Shown piece after piece: positions 5,191 through 9,918 of a DNA stretch of 9,918 nucleotides. Position numbers and translations under genes: made by a program. The stretch lies in the NCBI GenBank assembly GCA_036734545.1, contig DAIMYJ010000101.1, forward strand, positions 1 to 9,918. The letters run 5' to 3'. Each line of letters starts with the position of its first letter. The stretch's first letter is position 1. The DNA is from UBA7236 sp036734545 (GTDB lineage Bacteria; Bacteroidota; Bacteroidia; Chitinophagales; BACL12). Under the pieces are notes generated by a model. That model worked only from the letters and a program-made list of their open reading frames with translations. It was not told the DNA's origin and did not search any database.

Positions 5191-6288
5191 TCAGACATTG
5201 AACCTGAAATGCATCACATCGCCGTCCTTCACTTCATACTCCTTGCCTTCGAGGCGTAACTTACCGGCTTCGCGGCAGGCGGCTTCTGAGCCGTATTTGA
5301 TGTAGTCGTCGTAGGCGATGACTTCGGCGCGGATAAATCCTTTTTCGAAATCGCTGTGGATGACACCGGCAGCCTGCGGGGCGAACATGCCGCGGTGGAT
5401 GGTCCAGGCACGCACTTCTTTTTCGCCGGCCGTGAAATAGGTGATGAGGTTGAGCAGTTTGTAACCGGCGCGGATCAACACGTTCAAACCGCTTTCGGCG
5501 AGGCCGAGGTCGGCGAGGAACAGTTGCTTGTCCTCATAGCTGTCGAGCTGCGCGATCTCGCTTTCGATATTGGCGCTTACCACGATCACTTCGGCGTCTT
5601 CTTCCTTTACGGCTTCGCGGAGTTGTTTTACGAATGCGTTCTCTGTTTGCAGTTCACTCTCGGCCACGTTGCACACATAGATCACGGGTTTGATGGTGAG
5701 AAGGAAGAGGTCGCTGATCACTTCCAGCTGGTCCTTATCGAGTGCCAGACTGCGCGCACTCTTGCCCTGTTCGAGATGGGCTTTGAGTGCCGTGAGCACA
5801 TCCATGAGTTTTTTCGCATCCTTATCCCCTGCCCCGGCAGCCCGCTGTGACTTGGTGATGCGTGTTTCGATGGTCTCGAGGTCTTTCAGCTGCAACTCAT
5901 AGTCGATGATCTCTTTGTCGCGGATAGGATCCACGTTGCCATGCACATGCACGATATTGGGATCGTCGAAGCAACGCACCACATGGATCACGGCATCGGT
6001 CTCACGGATATTGGCGAGGAATTTATTACCCAGCCCCTCCCCTTTCGAGGCGCCTTTTACGAGTCCGGCGATGTCGACAAACTCAATGGTGGTGGGCACG
6101 ATGCGTTCGGGGTTCACCAGTTCGGCCAGTTTGTTCAGGCGCGGGTCGGGAACGGTAACCACACCTACGTTCGGCTCGATGGTGCAAAAGGGGAAATTCG
6201 CTGCCTGCGCTTTGGCGCTGGACAGGGCGTTGAACAATGTCGACTTCCCCACATTCGGAAGCCCTACGATACCGCATTTAAGACCCAT
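5191..6288 (-). CDS. ychF: Ribosome-associated P-loop ATPase YchF (OLA1 family)
   Basis: A 365-aa OBG-related protein of normal family length. YchF binds ribosomes and, unlike most TRAFAC GTPases, prefers ATP; it is linked to translation and stress responses. Seen here: Walker A GLPNVGKST at 9-17, switch-region CTIEPNVG at 35-42, DIAGL at 72-76 (G3), and the non-canonical G4 NVAE at 207-210 in place of NKxD, which underlies the ATP preference. A coiled-coil-like insert lies at about 130-190 and the C-terminal TGS-type domain at about 282-365, with FEKGFIRAEV and DGDVMHFRFNV. The frame is open 40 codons upstream of this ATG, but that part has no homology and runs through the promoter and repeat copy 2. 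MGLKCGIVGL is the family's usual N-terminus. A -7 promoter element lies 17 nt upstream. Probably monocistronic. Confidence 0.97.
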   Translation of the reverse strand: MGLKCGIVGLPNVGKSTLFNALSSAKAQAANFPFCTIEPNVGVVTVPDPRLNKLAELVNPERIVPTTIEFVDIAGLVKGASKGEGLGNKFLANIRETDAVIHVVRCFDDPNIVHVHGNVDPIRDKEIIDYELQLKDLETIETRITKSQRAAGAGDKDAKKLMDVLTALKAHLEQGKSARSLALDKDQLEVISDLFLLTIKPVIYVCNVAESELQTENAFVKQLREAVKEEDAEVIVVSANIESEIAQLDSYEDKQLFLADLGLAESGLNVLIRAGYKLLNLITYFTAGEKEVRAWTIHRGMFAPQAAGVIHSDFEKGFIRAEVIAYDDYIKYGSEAACREAGKLRLEGKEYEVKDGDVMHFRFNV

Positions 6289-6303
6289 GGTGTTGTTTGA
6301 GGG

Positions 6304-6321
6304 TGCAAAGGTAAGGGTTTT
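6304..6321 (-). promoter_or_regulatory. Extended -7 promoter element of ychF
   Basis: Read on the minus strand this is AAAACCCTTACCTTTGCA, containing TACCTTTG (6306-6313), an exact TAnnTTTG match. It ends 17 nt (to the G of TTTG) before the ychF ATG, giving a predicted leader of about 14 nt. The element upstream of the TPR gene at 8970-8987 is identical at 17 of 18 positions. No good TTG -33 box was seen. Confidence 0.75.
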
Positions 6322-6356
6322 GGGAGTTAAAGGTGTGGAAGCGGTTAGGTTTGGGG

Positions 6357-6391
6357 CACGCAGAGGCGCAAAGCGGAGGGGTGAAGTGCAC
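6357..6391. repeat. G+C-rich dispersed intergenic repeat, copy 2
   Basis: Runs from CACGCAGAGGCG through AAGCGGAGGG to GTGAAGTGCAC. It is a shorter relative of copy 1 at 5094-5136, in the same orientation. It lies upstream of the ychF promoter and 6 nt before a TCATCCC array, so the two composite copies bracket ychF as direct repeats. Confidence 0.65.
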
Positions 6392-6397
6392 GTGCGC

Positions 6398-6415
6398 TCA
6401 TCCCTCATCCCTCAT
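6398..6415. repeat. TCATCCC 7-bp tandem repeat, 2.6 copies
   Basis: TCATCCC at 6398 and 6405, plus a partial TCAT at 6412-6415. It is the tandem part of composite copy 2 and leads directly into the A run of the terminator. The array is short but perfect. Confidence 0.6.
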
Positions 6416-6617
6416 AAAAAAGATCCGCCGATCATCTTGCGACGACCGGCGGTATTTTCGGANNNNNNNNNNNNNNNNNNNNNNNNNNNNNNNNNNNNNN
6501 NNNNNNNNNNNNNNNNNNNNNNNNNNNNNNNNNNNNNNNNNNNNNNNNNNNNNNNNNNNNNNTCCCTCATAAAAAAGATCCGCCGATCATCTTGCGACGA
6601 CCGGCGGTATTTTCGGA
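6408..6617. other. Assembly gap: 100 N between identical 55-bp ends
   Basis: Bases 6463-6562 are N. The 55 bases 6408-6462 are identical to 6563-6617. As at the first gap, this is a one-k-mer (55) contig overlap left unmerged. The duplicated segment contains the whole terminator hairpin, which therefore appears twice (6416-6452 and 6571-6607) but should be counted once. The intergenic space between ychF and the PKD gene, 6289-6635, shrinks from 347 to about 192 bp once collapsed. Confidence 0.93.
6571..6607 (-). terminator. Rho-independent terminator of the PKD/T9SS gene
   Basis: On the minus strand, CCGCCGGTCGTC pairs with GATGATCGGCGG (12 bp with two G-U pairs) around a GCAA tetraloop of the GNRA type, followed by ATC and a run of six T. 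It lies 28 nt after the PKD gene stop in the transcribed direction. The same hairpin appears at 6416-6452 because of the duplicated contig end. This is the strongest terminator in the window. Confidence 0.9.
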
Positions 6618-6635
6618 TATTGGGTTAGTAGCGAA

Positions 6636-8879
6636 TTATTGTTTGACGAAGGGGATCACGGTGCTTTTGCCTGCACTGCTGATGCGCAGGAAATAGGTGC
6701 CTGCCGCATAGGAGCTGATATCCAGCGCAGCGGACTGCACGAGGGTGAAGGTGGAAACCTGCACGCCTGCCGCAGTGAACACTTCCGCCAGGTAATCACC
6801 TGCCACCCCTGTCGTCACCTGCAGGGTATGCATCGCCGGAACAGGTGACACGGTGATCTCCACCCCGGTCAGTGCATCCACCGAATTAAAGTTCAGCACT
6901 TTACAGGTGGTGGATTCTCCTGCCACATTGCCTGCGGTGAGGCACACGGTATAGGATGACGGAGAGGGATAGAAATGCGAAGGGTCCTGTTCAGTGCTGG
7001 TACCGCCATCGCCAAAATCCCATTCCCAATAATCGGGAGCGTTGGTGGAGAGGTCGGTGAATATCGCAGTGGTACCGGAGATCTCCCAGCTGAAATCGAC
7101 CACAGGCACTTTAGGCGTGTTAGAGATATTGACGAGTTTGCACATGGTGCCGCTGCCTTCGGCATTACTGGCGGTGAGGCATACGTAATAGACGCCGTCT
7201 TCCGGGAATTCATGCACCGGGTTTTGCAGATCACTTGTAGTGCCGTCATCGAAATCCCAGGACCATGATGTGGGCGTGTTCAAACTGATATCGGTGAAGG
7301 TTACCACCGGATCGCCGTCGTAGGTGTAGTCCACCACGGGAACAGCGTAGGTGTCGATATTGATGAGTTCGCAATAGGTATCGCTGGCCACGGCGTTGGT
7401 GGCGGTGAGGCATACGTTATAGACACCATTCGACAGGAAGGTGTGCACCGGATTTTCAAGAGAAGAAGTGTATCCGTCGTCAAAATCCCAGTACCATGAT
7501 GTAGGCGAATTCGTGGATTCGTCGGTGAAGTTGAGGGTCGGCTCTGCAGCGGCGGTATAGCTGTAGAGTGCTTCGGGAGCGCCGGTGACTTCTGCCGTGA
7601 CGAGGCGGAAATGGAAATCGCCAAAGAATTCTGTCCATCCGAAACCGCTCTGCACATAGCTGCGGTTGATCACACCGGTGCTGGCGTATGACAGCCAGGC
7701 TACGCCGCCGGGCACATCGTAACCGATGAACACATCACCTACCAGTCCTTCGAGCTCGGTGAATCCGCGCAGATCGATGCGGGTTCCCTTATTCGGTGCC
7801 AGCAGAGTGGGTTCGGGGGTCACATAGAACGGAGTGATGAGATCATCCCCCGGGTAACCGCCATCATCAGCCCACACGTGAAAACGGATATTGTCATTCG
7901 GACGCATGTAGTCGGTATAATTCTGAATGATGGCCGTAACGATATCCGTTTCGCCGGTGAGTGTGAACTTCACGGCGGCATAGGCATATCCGGTCATACT
8001 GGCGGTACCGATGTCGGCAACAAAATCGATGGCCGGGTCGTCATACACGATATAATTCCCGGTGATGAATTCGAAGGTATCGGTAACTGCAGTATTTGGA
8101 AATCCGAAATCATCCACGGCCTGGATGTAATAGCTGATCCAGGTGCCGGGGGCATATTCGGGGATGGTGAAAGAATAGATATCACCGCCCACATTCACAC
8201 CGCTGATCGCCGAGAAGGCGCCGCCGTCGGTATTGTAATACAGGGTGGTGGAAGAAATGCCGGAAGCATCCACGATCTCCGCATTAAAGCTAGTTTCGCC
8301 GAGATTGCCTTCGTAGAGGTATGGCGGGTTGTGCAGGATGAGCGGTGGCGATACATCCACGTTGTATTTGTTGATAGTAAAGTCGTCGATATAAAGCCCG
8401 TCGACATTATACGCCGCATCGCTCACAAAGCGGAAGCGCACGCGCACGGTTGGGCTGCCCGTAAAGGCGCCGATGGGGACGGTGTAGAGTGTCCAGGTGA
8501 ACATATCCTCCCCGTTCATGATATAGACATTGGTCCAGGTATCACCGGCATCTGCGGAGGCATCGATATACACATAGTCGAATGCGGTCTCTAAGTCTAC
8601 CAGCGCCTGAAACTGGATATCGGCGTCGAGTGCCGTGGAGAGGTCGGCATCCACCACCATGGTCACTTCGGAGCTGAACATATCCGGATAGTTGCCGTCG
8701 GGGCTGTCGGTGAGGCAGTGGGTGGGACTGAACGATTCGTCGGTCGTGGTATTCCAGAGGCCGGTGGTTTCCCAGTTGTCGAGTCCGCTCTCAAAATCAT
8801 CGAAGAACACCGGCGTTTGCGCTATTGCGGCGGTTGCGGTGATCAGCAGCAGGAGGAAGGCGTAGACAGTTCTTTGCAT
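6636..8879 (-). CDS. Secreted PKD-domain protein with T9SS sorting domain, 747 aa
   Basis: An exported, probably cell-surface protein with no recognised catalytic domain. It has a signal peptide at residues 1-21 (FLLLLITATAAIAQ). A beta-rich jelly-roll or MAM-like module follows (about 22-172; FFDDFESGLDNW, then YIDDFTI). Then come an Ig-like segment (about 178-272), a beta domain with no clear family (about 276-435), and three PKD domains (about 437-510, 515-587, 592-664). The PKD domains carry WDFDDG, WDFDDG and WDFGDG. The C-terminus (about 671-747) fits the Type IX secretion type A sorting domain: VEITVSPVPAMHTLQV, then GTYFLRI and a short basic end. T9SS cargo cross the outer membrane and are usually anchored to lipopolysaccharide or released. 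Each PKD repeat has a matching cysteine pair (C490/C503, C567/C580, C646/C659), a candidate disulfide. A strong terminator follows. Transcription is divergent from the TPR gene. Confidence 0.92.
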   Translation of the reverse strand: MQRTVYAFLLLLITATAAIAQTPVFFDDFESGLDNWETTGLWNTTTDESFSPTHCLTDSPDGNYPDMFSSEVTMVVDADLSTALDADIQFQALVDLETAFDYVYIDASADAGDTWTNVYIMNGEDMFTWTLYTVPIGAFTGSPTVRVRFRFVSDAAYNVDGLYIDDFTINKYNVDVSPPLILHNPPYLYEGNLGETSFNAEIVDASGISSTTLYYNTDGGAFSAISGVNVGGDIYSFTIPEYAPGTWISYYIQAVDDFGFPNTAVTDTFEFITGNYIVYDDPAIDFVADIGTASMTGYAYAAVKFTLTGETDIVTAIIQNYTDYMRPNDNIRFHVWADDGGYPGDDLITPFYVTPEPTLLAPNKGTRIDLRGFTELEGLVGDVFIGYDVPGGVAWLSYASTGVINRSYVQSGFGWTEFFGDFHFRLVTAEVTGAPEALYSYTAAAEPTLNFTDESTNSPTSWYWDFDDGYTSSLENPVHTFLSNGVYNVCLTATNAVASDTYCELINIDTYAVPVVDYTYDGDPVVTFTDISLNTPTSWSWDFDDGTTSDLQNPVHEFPEDGVYYVCLTASNAEGSGTMCKLVNISNTPKVPVVDFSWEISGTTAIFTDLSTNAPDYWEWDFGDGGTSTEQDPSHFYPSPSSYTVCLTAGNVAGESTTCKVLNFNSVDALTGVEITVSPVPAMHTLQVTTGVAGDYLAEVFTAAGVQVSTFTLVQSAALDISSYAAGTYFLRISSAGKSTVIPFVKQ

Positions 8880-8989
8880 AGGCGTAATGGTGTTTAGGTC
8901 TTACTAAGTTAGGTTTTTTTACCTGAAATACAAGCTTCTGGCAAGGTTTATGCGGATGGCAGGGAGGGCAAATCCCTTACCTTTGCAGC
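8880..8989. other. Divergent intergenic region, 110 bp
   Basis: It separates the minus-strand PKD gene from the plus-strand TPR gene. A clear -7 element for the TPR gene is at its right end. No TAnnTTTG match was found for the PKD gene. AGGT-TTTTTT-ACCT at 8911-8924 can fold as a 4-bp stem with an all-T loop, too weak to call as an element. Confidence 0.6.
8970..8987 (+). promoter_or_regulatory. Extended -7 promoter element of the TPR gene
   Basis: AAATCCCTTACCTTTGCA contains TACCTTTG (8978-8985) and matches the ychF element at 17 of 18 positions. Only CAGC separates TTTG from the ATG at 8990. With transcription starting about 7 nt from the centre of the box, the mRNA would begin at about 8988-8990, so it should be leaderless or nearly so. 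No TTG -33 box was recognised. Confidence 0.7.
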
Positions 8990-9817
8990 ATGTTGAAGAG
9001 CAGTAAGAACATCCTCATGACAGGCCTCTGCCTGGTGATGGCCTTAACCTCCGGGGTGGCGCAGACAGCCGATCAGTGGTTTGCGATGGGCTATGAAAAG
9101 TATGAGCAACACGATTACACGGGCGCCATCAGCGATTATACCGAGTGCATCATGTTGGCGCCGGATTATCCGGAGGCCTATTACAACCGCGGATTATGCA
9201 ATTATTTCGCCGGGTATTTCGATGCCGCCATCTTCGACTTCAATCAGGTGATCCTGATGAAACCGGGAGAAGCCAAGGCGTATTACTGGAAAGGCTACAC
9301 GCTTTTTGCGATCGAGCGCTATGAGGAGGCGATATCGGCTTATACCAAGGCGCTGTATTATGATCCTTCGTATATGGCGGCCTTCTTCGAGCGTGCCTTT
9401 ACCCGCTATACCCTCGGTAAATATGCCGAGGCTGTGGAAGATTTCAACAAAGTGCTGCAGTCGAATCCGAACAATACCGATGGCCTTTTCAACCGCGGAC
9501 TGTGCTTTTTGGCGATGGACAGCCTGGTGCCCGCCTCCCGTGATTTTTCGCGCGTGGTGGAGATCCATGCCGATGATGCGGATTCCTGGTACTACATCGG
9601 CTACATTGCCAACCGTCAGCATAAATATCAGGAGGCCGTGAACGCCCTCACCAAAGTGATCACACTGGAGACCGCAGCCGTGGATGCGCTATATCAGCGC
9701 GGCTTCGCCTACTTCAACCTCATGCGCGACGAAGAAGCCTGCACCGACTGGAGCGAAGGCGCGCTGATGGGCAATGAGTTGTGCAAGGAGATGTATGAGG
9801 TGCAGTGTATGCGGTGA
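8990..9817 (+). CDS. Exported tetratricopeptide-repeat protein, 275 aa
   Basis: A periplasmic or outer-membrane-associated scaffold that probably mediates protein-protein contacts; no enzyme domain is present. The N-terminus MLKSSKNILMTGLCLVMALTSGVAQ is a signal peptide with two lysines before a hydrophobic core, cut probably after AQ at 25. The rest is seven 34-residue TPR units starting near residues 28, 62, 96, 130, 164, 198 and 232, with typical GYEKYEQHDYTGAISDYTECI-like and RGLCNYFAGYFDAAIFDF-like signatures. The last unit ends in ACTDW...GNELCKEMYEVQC, a common ending of Bacteroidota TPR proteins. Met10 is an alternative start, but it would drop both lysines of the signal peptide, so ATG 8990 is preferred although the promoter predicts almost no leader. 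It is divergent from the PKD/T9SS gene. A G-rich tandem array begins 10 nt after the stop. Confidence 0.92.
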   Translation: MLKSSKNILMTGLCLVMALTSGVAQTADQWFAMGYEKYEQHDYTGAISDYTECIMLAPDYPEAYYNRGLCNYFAGYFDAAIFDFNQVILMKPGEAKAYYWKGYTLFAIERYEEAISAYTKALYYDPSYMAAFFERAFTRYTLGKYAEAVEDFNKVLQSNPNNTDGLFNRGLCFLAMDSLVPASRDFSRVVEIHADDADSWYYIGYIANRQHKYQEAVNALTKVITLETAAVDALYQRGFAYFNLMRDEEACTDWSEGALMGNELCKEMYEVQCMR

Positions 9818-9826
9818 GCGGTGGGA

Positions 9827-9918
9827 GGGTGAGTGGGTGAGTGGGTGAGTGGTGAGTGGTGAGTGGTGAGTGGTGAGTGGGTGAGTGGGTGAGTGGGTGA
9901 GTGGGTGAGTGGGTGAGT
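9827..9918 (+). repeat. GGGTGAGT / GGTGAGT tandem array with G-quadruplex motifs
   Basis: Twelve gap-free units fill 92 bp to the window edge: three 8-mers GGGTGAGT (9827-9850), four 7-mers GGTGAGT (9851-9878) and five 8-mers (9879-9918). The array may continue beyond the window. There are no unique spacers, so it is not CRISPR. GGGAGGG at 9823-9829 plus the next units gives four G3 tracts with loops of 1, 5 and 5 nt, and the last block has five G3 tracts with 5-nt loops. Both fit the usual G-quadruplex pattern on the plus strand and in the TPR gene's mRNA. Units of this kind are prone to slippage, so copy number may vary. Confidence 0.9.

Noticed and set aside
5066..5305. Plus-strand ORF of 79 aa over the CTTCGAAY array
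   Set aside because: It translates repeat DNA and the antisense of the ychF end; no protein-like features.
5356..5850. Plus-strand ORF of 164 aa within ychF
   Set aside because: Antisense shadow of a highly conserved gene; no promoter or family signature.
6289..6408. 40-residue N-terminal extension of YchF
   Set aside because: The extension is translated promoter and repeat DNA; the family begins at MGLKCGIVGL and a -7 element lies inside the extension.
7878..8594. Plus-strand ORF of 238 aa within the PKD gene
   Set aside because: Antisense to a protein with clear domains; the Gly/Asp/Ile-rich translation is what the complement of this composition gives.
9194..9622. Minus-strand ORF of 142 aa within the TPR gene
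   Set aside because: Antisense shadow of regular TPR coding sequence.
9827..9918. CRISPR array
   Set aside because: The units are contiguous 7-8-mers with no spacers.

Overview
The window looks like a metagenomic or draft-genome fragment from a member of the Bacteroidota. The signs are a Type IX secretion C-terminal sorting domain on a three-PKD-domain exported protein, two start-proximal TAnnTTTG-type -7 promoter elements with the same extended sequence, start codons mostly without Shine-Dalgarno sequences, and a fused RibBA. The order or family cannot be fixed from this sequence. Most of the window is about half G+C. One stretch, about 2690-4140, is clearly A+T-rich.

Layout: 1-942 is the 3' part of a membrane family-2 glycosyltransferase, followed 7 nt later by ribBA (950-2164); the two are probably cotranscribed. 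A small uncharacterised gene (2180-2587, minus) converges on ribBA. The 539-bp A+T-rich intergenic region 2588-3126 holds a terminator-like hairpin, a perfect 18-bp palindrome, two unlisted small ORFs on opposite strands, nested alternative hairpins and a helically phased direct repeat. It leads into a 501-aa helical-repeat-like protein (3127-4632). That gene is compositionally split: the first two thirds are A+T-rich and the last third is host-like. An 83-aa Rof/YaeO-like Rho-binding antiterminator gene follows, interrupted in the record by an artificial run of 100 N.

Then come the ribosome-associated ATPase gene ychF (minus, 5191-6288), bracketed by two copies of a composite intergenic repeat; a strong terminator beside a second artificial N run; a 747-aa secreted PKD/T9SS protein (minus, 6636-8879); and a divergent 275-aa exported TPR protein (8990-9817). 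The TPR gene is followed by a GGGTGAGT/GGTGAGT tandem array that runs off the window.

Both N runs are flanked by the same 55-bp sequence on each side. This is the signature of two contigs overlapping by one k-mer (k = 55) that were scaffolded but not merged. Collapsing them restores an intact rof reading frame and an intact terminator.

No new multi-gene system can be claimed with confidence. The most unusual signals are the composite intergenic repeats (a G+C-rich module plus a 7/8-mer tandem array) around ychF, the mosaic gene at 3127-4632 with its regulatory-looking upstream region, and a promoter element so close to the TPR gene start that its mRNA should be leaderless.
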